Source of the DNA: Heyndrickxia acidiproducens DSM 23148
GTDB taxonomy: Bacteria; Bacillota; Bacilli; Bacillales; Bacillaceae_C
Length of the DNA stretch: 37,377 bases
Assembly (NCBI RefSeq): GCF_000374345.1
Contig: NZ_KB894011.1
Span: 1 to 37,377, forward strand
Direction: 5' to 3'
A model generated the notes under the pieces. The model searched no databases. It was not told where the DNA came from and saw only the letters and a program-made list of their open reading frames with translations. This document shows, piece after piece, positions 1 to 6,998 of this stretch. Made by a program: the position numbers and the translations under genes. Position 1 is the first letter of the stretch. The number at the start of each line of letters is the position of its first letter.

Positions 1-54
1 TTCCGTACACAAGTGCACCAATGGGAAAGAGACCAATACCTGCAAATGTATTAA
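1..54 (+). CDS. 3' end of an unidentified gene (last 17 codons) carried by the att core
   Basis: Frame 1 from base 1 encodes 17 residues ending WERDQYLQMY, then TAA TAA, then a terminator starting seven bases later. Stop codons followed at once by a terminator are the usual end of a bacterial gene. Many phage integrases use gene 3' ends as targets, because the phage copy restores the end after insertion. I do not recognise the protein. The right-hand copy has an in-frame TAG at 37279-37281 just upstream, so the repeat is not part of a longer gene there. The 5' part of this gene would lie outside the window. Confidence 0.45.
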   Translation, partial: FRTQVHQWERDQYLQMY

Positions 55-90
55 TAAACGAAACCCCTTGAAGTGTAAGGCTTTGAGGGG
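1..90. repeat. Left copy of the 90-bp terminal direct repeat (att core candidate)
   Basis: These 90 bases recur without a mismatch at 37288-37377. The unit holds the end of a plus-strand reading frame, tandem TAA stops and most of an intrinsic terminator. The integrase gene lies next to it, and TGCCCGAT octamers flank both copies. This fits an attL/attR pair, or attP if the molecule is circular. Because the second copy stops where the window stops, its true right edge cannot be seen, and an assembly overlap of a circular genome would look the same. Confidence 0.8.
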
Positions 91-97
91 TTTTTTG
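61..97 (+). terminator. Intrinsic terminator inside and just past the att core
   Basis: A 13-bp stem (61-73 pairs with 81-93, two G-T wobbles, outer part AAACCCCT/AGGGGTTT) with a 7-base loop is followed by a T run at 91-96. It would end plus-strand transcription arriving from the host gene. The repeated unit stops at base 90, within the 3' arm of the stem. Confidence 0.8.
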
Positions 98-100
98 TTT

Positions 101-157
101 ATCGGGCATTTTTGTATCGAACGCCCAGAAAAACAAAATGCCCGATAATTGCCCGAT
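101..157. promoter_or_regulatory. Left arm-type integrase sites (TGCCCGAT repeats)
   Basis: Three copies of TGCCCGAT lie here: 101-108 (reverse orientation), 139-146 and 150-157. The last two are 11 bp apart, about one helical turn. The same octamer appears three times at the other end (37153-37183). Direct repeats on both sides of a core are what the N-terminal arm-binding domain of lambda-type integrases recognises. The last copy ends one base before the integrase stop codon. Binding by this integrase is inferred from position and repetition. Confidence 0.6.
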
Positions 158-158
158 T

Positions 159-1319
159 TTATTTTAACAGATCGTCCATATAATTATCGAAATTGCTCGT
201 TTGTCGTTCCTCAATTTTCTTCGAAACATGGGAGTAGACATCGGCAGTTATCTGCATTGATCCGTGCCCCAAACGTTCCTGAATGTACTTCATGTCAGCG
301 CCAGCTTCCAGTTGCAGCACAGCATGGGTGTGCCGCAGAGAGTGGATTTTTAAATTTTGTGGAAGGTCGGCGGCTTTTAAGATCCGTTTAAATGCATTAT
401 GCAAAGTTGACTTTGGCAGGTAATCTCCGTCGTTTCGTGCAAAGACTAAATTCAGATCATGACGATAGGTGTCCCCAAGTGCCAGCTTGTTTTGGTTCTG
501 ATACTTAATATGGAATTTTAAGGTATCTTCAAGGAATTTTCCAAATGTAATGATCCGTGTTGAATTGTATGTTTTGGTGTCTCCAAACATTTCATCTGAA
601 TTTTTCGGGGCCTCTTGAAAATCAAATGACTTTGTTATGCTGATCGTTTTTTTCTTGAAATCAATATCCGACCATTGAAGCGCAGCAGCCTCGCCTTTGC
701 GCATTCCGGTTTCAATCAGCGTCCTGAAAAACACGCCATAAATATAATTGTAATTGTAAGCGGCACTTAAAAAATCAGAGATATGAGCAGACTCGATAAA
801 CTCAGTTTCCATTTTCTTTTTCTCGCCTTTTATGGTTACACCCGCACAAGGATTCTTTTCGAGCTTTCCTGTAATAACTGCTTTTTCGCAAGCGTTGTAC
901 ATTGTGCCATGAACGATTTCAACAGTCCGACGACTGTATCCTTGTTCGGCAAGATGATTAATGAACTTTTGGTACATAAGCGGTTTAAGATCTTTCAGCA
1001 CAATATTTTTAAAGTAGGGGAGGATGTGATTTTTAATATTCTGCTGGTGCAGCTGAAAAGTATTTTTCCGGACTGTCCCTTTTTTGTACTCTTGCAGCCA
1101 ATTTTCCAGATAACTTTTCAAAGAAATATCTGTTTGTTCATATCCTTCAAGCAGCTTTCGTTCCATTTCAGCCGCGGCCAATTTTGCTTCTGGTTTACTT
1201 TTAAAACCCTTTTTCGCTCTTTCCCTAATCTTTTTTGTGATTGGGTCATGATAATAAATGCGATATTCCCAGAAATCCTTATTGGACCCTTTCTTCTTGT
1301 ATTTATGAAACGTTGCCAC
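159..1319 (-). CDS. int: Tyrosine integrase
   Basis: Site-specific recombinase for integration and excision, 386 aa. The N-terminal 60 residues resemble the arm-binding domain of Gram-positive phage integrases, with a basic stretch and FWEYRIYYHDP. Residues 65-155 fit the SAM-like core-binding domain. The catalytic domain shows R207 (GMRKGE), probably K249, H326 and R329 (HSLRH), H352 (LGHGS) and the nucleophile Y362 (DVYSHV), so all active-site positions are present. Start is GTG at 1319, with GAGGAG about 10 bases upstream. It is the last gene of the leftward lysogeny operon and lies against the att core, as is normal for temperate phages. Confidence 0.95.
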   Translation of the reverse strand: MATFHKYKKKGSNKDFWEYRIYYHDPITKKIRERAKKGFKSKPEAKLAAAEMERKLLEGYEQTDISLKSYLENWLQEYKKGTVRKNTFQLHQQNIKNHILPYFKNIVLKDLKPLMYQKFINHLAEQGYSRRTVEIVHGTMYNACEKAVITGKLEKNPCAGVTIKGEKKKMETEFIESAHISDFLSAAYNYNYIYGVFFRTLIETGMRKGEAAALQWSDIDFKKKTISITKSFDFQEAPKNSDEMFGDTKTYNSTRIITFGKFLEDTLKFHIKYQNQNKLALGDTYRHDLNLVFARNDGDYLPKSTLHNAFKRILKAADLPQNLKIHSLRHTHAVLQLEAGADMKYIQERLGHGSMQITADVYSHVSKKIEERQTSNFDNYMDDLLK

Positions 1320-1334
1320 AGGGTATCATCTCCT

Positions 1335-1802
1335 CTAACAATTCAAAGATTTAACAACTACCAGCGGATCAAAAATAATTGTATGCTTTCCAACTCTTGT
1401 AAATAAACCAAACTTTTCTCGATAATGTTGGATAGCATCAATTAAAAATTGTTCCGTTACATTTAAAAAGTCCGCGATTTCAAAACGACTAGTTGCTCCA
1501 AAATCGTAAGCCTGGACAATTTTTTCCAAGGAAATTAGTTTCTCATACGCCCAATTTCGCGCCTGTTTTTCTTGTTTTCGATTGGTCACCGTATTTTGAT
1601 CTAAAATATCTCCGTAGGAAGTGTAGTAGTGACCCATCTCTTCAGCGAGCACACAACTCTTTTCCACTAAAGTAAGTCCTCGATTTATCCAAATTGTTTT
1701 GTCACCATATAAACCCTTTATGTTTTCGGATTTCATTTTTTTCTCTTCAACTTCAACTCCTTCTCGTTCAGCTTCTTCCAAAAATATTTCATATGTACTC
1801 AC
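1335..1802 (-). CDS. ImmA/IrrE-type metallopeptidase (antirepressor protease)
   Basis: Likely a zinc protease that cleaves the neighbouring repressor on induction, as ImmA does in ICEBs1. About 155 aa. The motif region reads CVLAEEMGHYYTS (residues 50-62): the usual HExxH has Glu at its first position (EEMGH, residues 54-58). The C-terminal part fits the family's helical domain (ATSRFEIADFLNVTEQFL). An upstream ATG at 1859 is possible, but GTG at 1802 has AGGAGG nine bases upstream, so I use it. The gene is 13 bp downstream of the repressor gene in the same operon, which supports a regulatory pairing. Whether the protein is active with the changed motif is not settled by sequence. Confidence 0.8.
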   Translation of the reverse strand: MSTYEIFLEEAEREGVEVEEKKMKSENIKGLYGDKTIWINRGLTLVEKSCVLAEEMGHYYTSYGDILDQNTVTNRKQEKQARNWAYEKLISLEKIVQAYDFGATSRFEIADFLNVTEQFLIDAIQHYREKFGLFTRVGKHTIIFDPLVVVKSLNC

Positions 1803-1815
1803 AAGGCAACACCTC

Positions 1816-2136
1816 CTAACGCTTTCTTCTTGACCGGATAAAGGCTTTAAACTGTTCAATTTCTTCCAGTTCTTCTTCTGTCCAGTCTTCTCCGTCGTGG
1901 TGTGCTGCTATCGTGACTATATCATCTCCGTTGGCGATTTGTTCTAATTGATCTGTTGTGATTCCCAATCCCTTGCAGATTTTCAATACGTTATCGACCG
2001 TAGCATTACCAATCCCTCTTTTCAAAATCGATTTCAGCGTTGTATAAGGAATACCGATGTGTTCAGCAAATGCTTTAGCACTTGGAAACTTCTCATCAAT
2101 TAATTTCTCAACAACTTCCGTTCTGGCGTCTTTCAC
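1816..2136 (-). CDS. XRE-family repressor (CI-like)
   Basis: DNA-binding repressor of the lytic genes, 106 aa. An N-terminal HTH_XRE domain is visible at about residues 18-65 (SAKAFAEHIGIPYTTLKSIL as helix-turn-helix). A short acidic segment and a basic end (RSRRKR) follow. There is no peptidase domain, so relief of repression probably depends on the ImmA-like partner. Start is GTG at 2136 with GGAGG eight bases upstream. The 20-bp palindrome GTATACGATTTTTCGTATAC lies just before the ribosome site, so the gene probably controls itself. Confidence 0.88.
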   Translation of the reverse strand: MKDARTEVVEKLIDEKFPSAKAFAEHIGIPYTTLKSILKRGIGNATVDNVLKICKGLGITTDQLEQIANGDDIVTIAAHHDGEDWTEEELEEIEQFKAFIRSRRKR

Positions 2137-2183
2137 TTATAATTCCTCCTTTTTGTATACGATTTTTCGTATACCATAATTCA

Positions 2184-2211
2184 ATTATATATTTTTTCAT
2201 TCCCATGTAAA
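2184..2211 (-). promoter_or_regulatory. Leftward promoter for repressor, immA and int
   Basis: On the minus strand TTTACA (2206-2211) and TATAAT (2184-2189) are separated by 16 bases, a good vegetative sigma-A promoter. O1 lies directly downstream, near the expected transcription start. Confidence 0.65.
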
Positions 2212-2253
2212 CATGTAGAGATACGAATTTGAGAATTTATTTCTTTTTTTGTG

Positions 2254-2282
2254 TTGACTAAGTACGAAATTGAGTATATTAT
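2254..2282 (+). promoter_or_regulatory. Rightward early promoter
   Basis: TTGACT (2254-2259), a 17-base spacer and TATTAT (2277-2282). The spacer is filled by operator O3, so a bound repressor would block the polymerase directly. The promoter leads into the Cro-like gene and the early operon. Confidence 0.65.
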
Positions 2283-2336
2283 AAAGATGTGATACGAAAT
2301 TGAGTATTAAAACAAAATTGGAAGGAGGCCTATGTT

Positions 2337-2588
2337 TTGTTAAGAAATTTAAAGGCTGAAATGGCCCGAAAAGGCATTTCTGGAAAAGACATAGCAAATG
2401 TCTTGGGATATGATCGCGTTGCTACCGTATACGATAAAATAAACGGACATTCCGGTTTTAAATTTGATGAGGCAGCGCGAATTAAACGTCAATTTTTTCC
2501 GGAGTATGATATTGAGTATTTGTTTAGTTCAGAGGAAGAAAAAACTAAACTTCAGGATCCATTATCTGTAGGCGGTGGTCCATCGTGA
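2337..2588 (+). CDS. Cro-like HTH regulator
   Basis: First gene of the early operon, 83 aa. Residues 1-55 fit an HTH_XRE fold (KAEMARKGISGKDIANVLGY, then a recognition-helix stretch DRVATVYDKINGH). The C-terminus is short and polar. Position opposite the repressor, behind the operator-controlled promoter, suggests a Cro role. Start is TTG at 2337 with AGGAGG eight bases upstream. A nearby ATG at 2332 runs into a stop after three codons. The stop overlaps the next GTG start by four bases. Confidence 0.75.
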   Translation: MLRNLKAEMARKGISGKDIANVLGYDRVATVYDKINGHSGFKFDEAARIKRQFFPEYDIEYLFSSEEEKTKLQDPLSVGGGPS

Positions 2589-2854
2589 TCAATCTCGAAG
2601 TTGACGAGAGAGAGGTTGAAAAGCTCTTCTTAGAAAAAGTAGAAACCCATTTGAAGCGAATCGAACGTCAACAGACATTCTGGGATTTAAAAGAATTATG
2701 TCGGCAGACAAGTATGAGTATTAACTTTATCAAGGAAACATTCTTTTACGATCCGCGGTTCCCTAAATATCGAGTCGGTAAAAAATGGCTGTTTCCGGCA
2801 AGGGAAGCAGAAGAATTTTTACTTAAATGGCTACATGAACAGCCGAAAAATTGA
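2585..2854 (+). CDS. Small DNA-binding protein, DUF771/excisionase-like
   Basis: 89 aa. An N-terminal helix rich in Glu and Lys is followed by WDLKELCRQTSMSINFIKE and a basic FPKYRVGKKWLFPAREAEEF segment. This layout resembles the DUF771 and excisionase-type winged helix proteins found behind phage cro genes. It starts at GTG 2585 inside the preceding stop (GTGA overlap), so translation is probably coupled. It could be an excisionase or a second early regulator. The sequence does not decide. Confidence 0.6.
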   Translation: MINLEVDEREVEKLFLEKVETHLKRIERQQTFWDLKELCRQTSMSINFIKETFFYDPRFPKYRVGKKWLFPAREAEEFLLKWLHEQPKN

Positions 2855-2868
2855 AAGGGGTGATCCAA

Positions 2869-3306
2869 ATGATGATAAAAGCTGGCGCCTGGACGAGGCT
2901 AACGAAGGGCCAAAAAATGATTTTGTTAATGACATATGCCAAGGCGGATAAAATTCCAGATAAAGAGGGGCAGACCATGATCGACATCAATTTATTACAC
3001 AAACTCTTTATGGATGGCGAAAAGATTTCTGTAATTTCCAATAGATTCAAGGTGAGCGAAGGACACATCAGACGGATAATTTGCAAAGAACGGAAATTTA
3101 ATCCTGAAATATGGCCAACTCAGGAGAGGACGGGCGTGAACAAACACGCGAAACGGATCCATTTTTACACAACGCGTTTGGCAAAAATGTTTAAGGTCCA
3201 CCCAGCCCGCCGGGATGCAGCATGGGCAAGACGCATGAACCGCCTGTGGGCTTACAAGCAGCGTATGGATAGCCAATTGCCGGATCCGCAGGACCTTTTG
3301 AAATAG
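2869..3306 (+). CDS. Unknown early protein with HTH-like segment
   Basis: 145 aa from ATG 2869, chosen because AAAGGGG at 2854-2860 is eight bases upstream. A TTG at 2851 overlaps the previous stop but would lie on top of that ribosome site. The middle part (EKISVISNRFKVSEGHIRRII) reads like a helix-turn-helix. The C-terminal half is very basic with many Arg and Trp, compatible with nucleic-acid binding. I do not recognise a named family. It ends at a weak hairpin. Confidence 0.6.
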   Translation: MMIKAGAWTRLTKGQKMILLMTYAKADKIPDKEGQTMIDINLLHKLFMDGEKISVISNRFKVSEGHIRRIICKERKFNPEIWPTQERTGVNKHAKRIHFYTTRLAKMFKVHPARRDAAWARRMNRLWAYKQRMDSQLPDPQDLLK

Positions 3307-3328
3307 CCGATTACCGGCTTTCCTTTTT
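3305..3328 (+). terminator. Weak hairpin, possible terminator or attenuator
   Basis: AGCCG-ATTAC-CGGCT is followed by a pyrimidine-rich TTTCCTTTTT. The stem has only five pairs, so leaky termination at most. The 156 bases from here to 3484 hold no gene that I can see, only the ribosome site of the next one. Confidence 0.35.
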
Positions 3329-3484
3329 AGACGCTCGGCGAAAAAAGACGAACGATTTTAGTTCTAAAAATGATGGAGACGAAATGGTACAAAGACGGGA
3401 CTAAATATGACCTAAGTCGGGGCATTTCCGGACATGCTTTCAGGTTATCATGAAATTGATAGATAAGAAGGAGTTGGCTGAACT

Positions 3485-4990
3485 GTGAAAATCAATTTCA
3501 ATACTTTAGCGCTACAAAATTTCAAAAGCCACCAGAACCTGACTGTTAACTTTGGCGAGGAAACGCAGGTTACTGGTGACAATGCAAAAGGTAAGAGCTC
3601 AATTTTTGAAGCTATTACATGGCTATTGTACGGTACAGACACGCTCGGAAGCAAGCTGGATCCGACAGCAATCACGTATGAAGCTGAAAAAACACTGGTT
3701 ACGCTGCTGTTGGAAATTGACGGCAAGCAGCTATTACTTGGCCGCGAGCTCAAAAAAGGCAAAATAAAATACTTAATTAACGATGTTCCGAGCAAAGCAG
3801 GAGAATTTAACGAGATTCTCGACAAATTGTTTGATAAGGATCTGTTTTTGTCCTTGTTCAATCCGGCTTACTTTTTTACCTTGCATTGGGAAAAGCAGCG
3901 GGCAATGCTCCTGCAATATGTAACGCCTCCTGCAAACAAAGAGGTGTTGGCAAAACTGCCGGAACAGCAAGGTAAAACACTTGGTGATCTTCTCAAAAAG
4001 CACTCGCTGGGAGACATTGAGAAGATCCACCGGTCAAATAAATCGGACAAAGACAAAAAGTACATCGCCGCCCAGAGTCGGACAAAAACGCTTAAAGAAC
4101 AGCTGGAGACAAGTGCGCCGGAAGTACCATTGGAATCTTTAAACGCCGAGCATGCACAGCTCGTTAAGCAGCGTAATGAGATCGAGAAGGTGACGGACTC
4201 AGCCAGCACGGTAAACGGCCGGATCAATATCTTGCAGAACAAGATTAAAAGTCTTATGGACGAGCGTGACCGCATTAAGGATGATTTTAAAGCGCTAAAA
4301 GACGCACCTATCCAAGACACCTGCCCGACATGCAAGCAGCCCCTGCAGAATGAAGCTGTCAAAGCAGTAAAGGCAAATAAGCAGGAGCAGATTGACCGCG
4401 CAAAGGATCAATTTAACAGCGTTGTTGCACAGCGCAAGAAACTGGAAGCAGAACTTAAAGACCTTGAATATGTGGATGTGTCTGAGCAATTGGAGAAGGC
4501 CCGGGAACTCCAAGGGAAAATAAATCAGCTTGAAATTGAGATCAATAAGCACCGTATTTACAAACAATTGCAAGAACAAGTTGAGCAGGCACGGGCTGCC
4601 GAAAAAGAAGTGCTGCAATCGTTGAATGAGTCAATCTTCATCGTCGACAGTGTGAAAGCCTTCCGCGCCAAAGAAGCGGAACTGCAGGCCGAAAAGGTAC
4701 AAGCCCTGTTTGGCAAGCTATCTATCAAACTGTTCGAAGAGCAAAAAAATGGTGATTTGAAAATCACGTTCGAAATTGAAATGGATGGCAAACCATACCG
4801 CAAACTTTCGTTATCCGAAGGCATCCGAGCGGGTCTGGAACTGCGCAATGTGATCTCGGAGCAAAGTGGGGTTGTGTGCCCAGTTTTTATCGACAACAGC
4901 GAATCAATCACATTTTTTGACAAACCGAATGGGCAGTTAATTGTTAGCCGGGTCGTGGCCGGGAAGGAATTGAAGGTGGACGTGAAATGA
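3485..4990 (+). CDS. Short SbcC/Rad50-like AAA ATPase
   Basis: SMC/Rad50-type ATPase probably working in phage recombination, 501 aa, about half the usual SbcC length. The N-terminus has the family start (FNTLALQNFKSHQNLTVNFG) and a Walker A GDNAKGKS at residues 31-38. A coiled coil follows with a zinc-hook-like CPTC at 280-283. A second coil leads into the C-terminal lobe with LSEGIRAG in the signature-like place and VFIDNSESIT as Walker B/D-loop. The arms are very short. Start is GTG 3485 with AAGGAG upstream. It precedes RecT and an MBL-fold protein. Such trios occur in Gram-positive phages and are thought to resect and anneal DNA ends. Confidence 0.82.
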   Translation: MKINFNTLALQNFKSHQNLTVNFGEETQVTGDNAKGKSSIFEAITWLLYGTDTLGSKLDPTAITYEAEKTLVTLLLEIDGKQLLLGRELKKGKIKYLINDVPSKAGEFNEILDKLFDKDLFLSLFNPAYFFTLHWEKQRAMLLQYVTPPANKEVLAKLPEQQGKTLGDLLKKHSLGDIEKIHRSNKSDKDKKYIAAQSRTKTLKEQLETSAPEVPLESLNAEHAQLVKQRNEIEKVTDSASTVNGRINILQNKIKSLMDERDRIKDDFKALKDAPIQDTCPTCKQPLQNEAVKAVKANKQEQIDRAKDQFNSVVAQRKKLEAELKDLEYVDVSEQLEKARELQGKINQLEIEINKHRIYKQLQEQVEQARAAEKEVLQSLNESIFIVDSVKAFRAKEAELQAEKVQALFGKLSIKLFEEQKNGDLKITFEIEMDGKPYRKLSLSEGIRAGLELRNVISEQSGVVCPVFIDNSESITFFDKPNGQLIVSRVVAGKELKVDVK

Positions 4991-5076
4991 AACATGGTCG
5001 CCGTCCAAGTAAAAAGCGGTCAATGGCACAAAACATATTATCACAGACTTTGAGGAGGAGATCTGAATGTGTATAG
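4987..5076 (+). CDS. Small basic ORF (29 aa), DUF6906-like N-terminus
   Basis: ATG at 4987 overlaps the previous stop (ATGA). The product begins MKHGRRPSKKRSMAQNI, close to the start of a small phage family I recall beginning MKHGKRPTRKQK. That family is longer and ends in a beta-rich tail, which is missing here. The ORF overlaps the next start by ten bases. It may be a truncated remnant or a real micro-protein. Confidence 0.4.
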   Translation: MKHGRRPSKKRSMAQNILSQTLRRRSECV

Positions 5077-5285
5077 AACATCCGGACATTACTCAGACGC
5101 TTAAAACTGGGTATCCGAATTTAATCGAGCAACCAGAGCACTTCGGAACTGATTTTCGCGGAAACGAAATACTTGTTGGAGATTCCGTTGTTCTTGACCC
5201 AGAAACCGGCGAAATATGTTTGGAAGAGGATTTGGAAGATTACTTGATTGAAGTTAAAGGTTTTGTGTTTAAAACAGCAGATTGA
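5067..5285 (+). CDS. YqaI-like small phage protein
   Basis: 72 aa, acidic, unknown function. The arrangement HPDI...GYP...FGTDFRGNEILVGDSVV...EICLEEDLEDYLIEVKGFVF matches my memory of the YqaI family of Bacillus prophages (skin element), which also sits just before the RecT and exonuclease genes. A very good ribosome site GAGGAGGAG precedes ATG 5067. Its stop overlaps a TTG of the next frame, but RecT probably starts further on at 5303. Confidence 0.65.
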   Translation: MCIEHPDITQTLKTGYPNLIEQPEHFGTDFRGNEILVGDSVVLDPETGEICLEEDLEDYLIEVKGFVFKTAD

Positions 5286-5302
5286 TAGGAGGAAAAAAAA
5301 TA

Positions 5303-6241
5303 ATGGCAAACAATCAATTAGCAATTTACAGCGGAATGGCATTTGGAGAGTTGACCCAGCAAGATGTAGCCACCATCCGAGAAACAATCGGAAAGGATTG
5401 CAATGAATCACAGTTTAAGTTGTTTATGTCCATTGCAAAAAATGCAGGTGCAAATCCAATCCTGAATGAAATATATCCAGCGGTACGTAGCGGCCAACTG
5501 ACGGTCCAATTTGGCATTGATTTCTATGTTAGGAAAGCAAAAGAAACGGAAGGGTACCAAGGCTATGATGTGCAACTCGTGCATGAAAACGATGAATTCA
5601 AAATGCATCAGGAGAAGGATGAAGATGGCCGGTATTACATTGTGATAGACGAACATTCCTGGGGGTTTCCTCGAGGTAAGGTAATCGGCGGATATGCAAT
5701 TGCATACAAAGAAGGTTTCAAGCCGTTCACAGTCGTGATGGAAGTGGACGAAGTCGAGCATTTCAAACGTTCAAATATTGGCATGCAAAAAACAATGTGG
5801 ACCAATTATTTTAACGACATGTTCAAAAAACACATGGTACGCCGGGCTTTGAAAGCAGCATTCAACCTTAACTTTGACGATGAAGAAGTTGCGGTTGATG
5901 GACCAGGATCAGATGGTATCCCGGAATATAATCCGGCCCGAAAAGATGTTACACCGCAGCCAGAAGTGATTGATGCGCCGCGAAATTCAAGTCCTGAGCA
6001 ACCGCAAAAGAGTGAGGAAGAACTGAAAATTGAGGAAGCAAAAGCTCAAATGCAATCAAAGTTTATAAAGCTCGGAATCAAAGGCGCCAAAGCCAAGCAA
6101 GAATATATTGCACAGCATGCTCCGGAAATTGGCAAACACCCGACATATCAGCAACTGGTAGGGCTCCTGGACATCATGGACATGCATCTGGACATGCAGG
6201 CAGACAGGTTTGACGGCCAGGACGAAGACGTTTTGGAATGA
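5303..6241 (+). CDS. recT: RecT-family single-strand annealing protein
   Basis: Phage recombinase that anneals complementary single strands, 312 aa. The conserved core is clear: CNESQFKLFMSIAKNAGANP, LNEIYPAVR, a central IDFYVRKAKETEGYQGYD, and later MWTNYFNDMFKKHMVRRALKAAF. The C-terminal part after residue 210 is Pro/Glu-rich and variable. ATG 5303 is used because AGGAGG ends ten bases before it. A TTG at 5282 lies before that site. It sits between the SbcC-like ATPase and the MBL-fold protein, which probably supply or regulate its DNA ends. Confidence 0.92.
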   Translation: MANNQLAIYSGMAFGELTQQDVATIRETIGKDCNESQFKLFMSIAKNAGANPILNEIYPAVRSGQLTVQFGIDFYVRKAKETEGYQGYDVQLVHENDEFKMHQEKDEDGRYYIVIDEHSWGFPRGKVIGGYAIAYKEGFKPFTVVMEVDEVEHFKRSNIGMQKTMWTNYFNDMFKKHMVRRALKAAFNLNFDDEEVAVDGPGSDGIPEYNPARKDVTPQPEVIDAPRNSSPEQPQKSEEELKIEEAKAQMQSKFIKLGIKGAKAKQEYIAQHAPEIGKHPTYQQLVGLLDIMDMHLDMQADRFDGQDEDVLE

Positions 6242-6251
6242 GGTGACTACT

Positions 6252-6998
6252 TTGAAAGTTGACATCCTAGCAAGCGGATCGAGCGGCAACTGTATAGCCG
6301 TTCGGTCCGAAAACACTACTGTACTGGTAGATGCTGGCATAGCTCGGACTAAAATTGATAAACGTCTTCTGGACGTGGGCATTAAGCCGACAAGCATTGC
6401 GGCCATATTCGTAACCCATGGCCACGCCGACCACATAAAGGGGCTGCCGATTGCAAACAAATATAAGATCCCGGTCTATGCCGGTGAAGACGAGTGGAAG
6501 AGCATTAAAAATGTTGACCCGGAACTGCAGGCAATCAAGCGGACAGAGAAGATATTGGAACTGAATGATTTGTTCATTGACGCTTTTGCAACACACCATG
6601 ACGCTTATGATCCACATGGATACACCATTCGAGATAGAGCTGGCAACAAAGTTTCCGTTTGCCTGGATACGGGCCATGTTGACGATGTAATGATCCGGAT
6701 GATGTCCGATTCCACTGTTTATGTGATCGAATCTAACCATGAACCGAAAATGGTGGAAGCATCGCAGTACCCAAACAGTGTAAAATCCCGGGTACTTTCT
6801 GATGTCGGTCATTTATCCAATTCTCAGACCGCAGGAGCGCTTTCTAGGCTTATAAAAGGTATGGGTGAACAAATATACCTTACTCATTTATCAGCCTCAA
6901 ATAACCTGCCTGCGCTCGCTGAAATGACTGTTGTGAGAGCATTGTTAAAGCGAGGATTTAAAAAGAATATAGATTACAAAATTGAGGTGATCTCCTGA
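6252..6998 (+). CDS. MBL-fold metallohydrolase, probable DNA nuclease
   Basis: Metallo-beta-lactamase fold protein, 248 aa. The opening SGSSGNC and the metal motif THGHADH (His56, His58, Asp60, His61 counted from TTG 6252) are those of the YycJ/PhnP-like group. LDTGHVDD and SDVGHLSN supply later ligands. Many Gram-positive phages place this family beside RecT, where it is thought to act as the exonuclease partner. TTG 6252 has GAGGTG six bases upstream. The longer frame from 6210 would start inside recT without a ribosome site. The stop shares a base with the next ATG. Confidence 0.8.
   Translation: MKVDILASGSSGNCIAVRSENTTVLVDAGIARTKIDKRLLDVGIKPTSIAAIFVTHGHADHIKGLPIANKYKIPVYAGEDEWKSIKNVDPELQAIKRTEKILELNDLFIDAFATHHDAYDPHGYTIRDRAGNKVSVCLDTGHVDDVMIRMMSDSTVYVIESNHEPKMVEASQYPNSVKSRVLSDVGHLSNSQTAGALSRLIKGMGEQIYLTHLSASNNLPALAEMTVVRALLKRGFKKNIDYKIEVIS

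Larger units (their letters stand above)
2157..2307. promoter_or_regulatory. Four-site operator region of the lysis-lysogeny switch
   Basis: Four 16-bp sites of form ATACGA...TCGTAT: O1 2157-2172 ATACGATTTTTCGTAT, O2 2221-2236 ATACGAATTTGAGAAT, O3 2262-2277 GTACGAAATTGAGTAT, O4 2292-2307 ATACGAAATTGAGTAT. O1 is a perfect dyad just upstream of the repressor ribosome site. O3 lies between the -35 and -10 boxes of the rightward promoter, and O4 follows it. Repressor and the Cro-like protein are the obvious ligands, which is inference from position. Confidence 0.75.

Noticed and set aside
1..109. Minus-strand open frame from ATG at 109 through the att core and out of the window, with a membrane-like stretch.
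   Set aside because: No ribosome site, and it overlaps a clear plus-strand gene end with tandem stops and a terminator. The hydrophobic translation is probably a shadow of the opposite strand.
783..1406. Long plus-strand frame of 207 codons opposite the integrase.
   Set aside because: It is antisense to int and the ImmA gene, lacks a ribosome site and codes for a Phe/Cys-rich unnatural protein.
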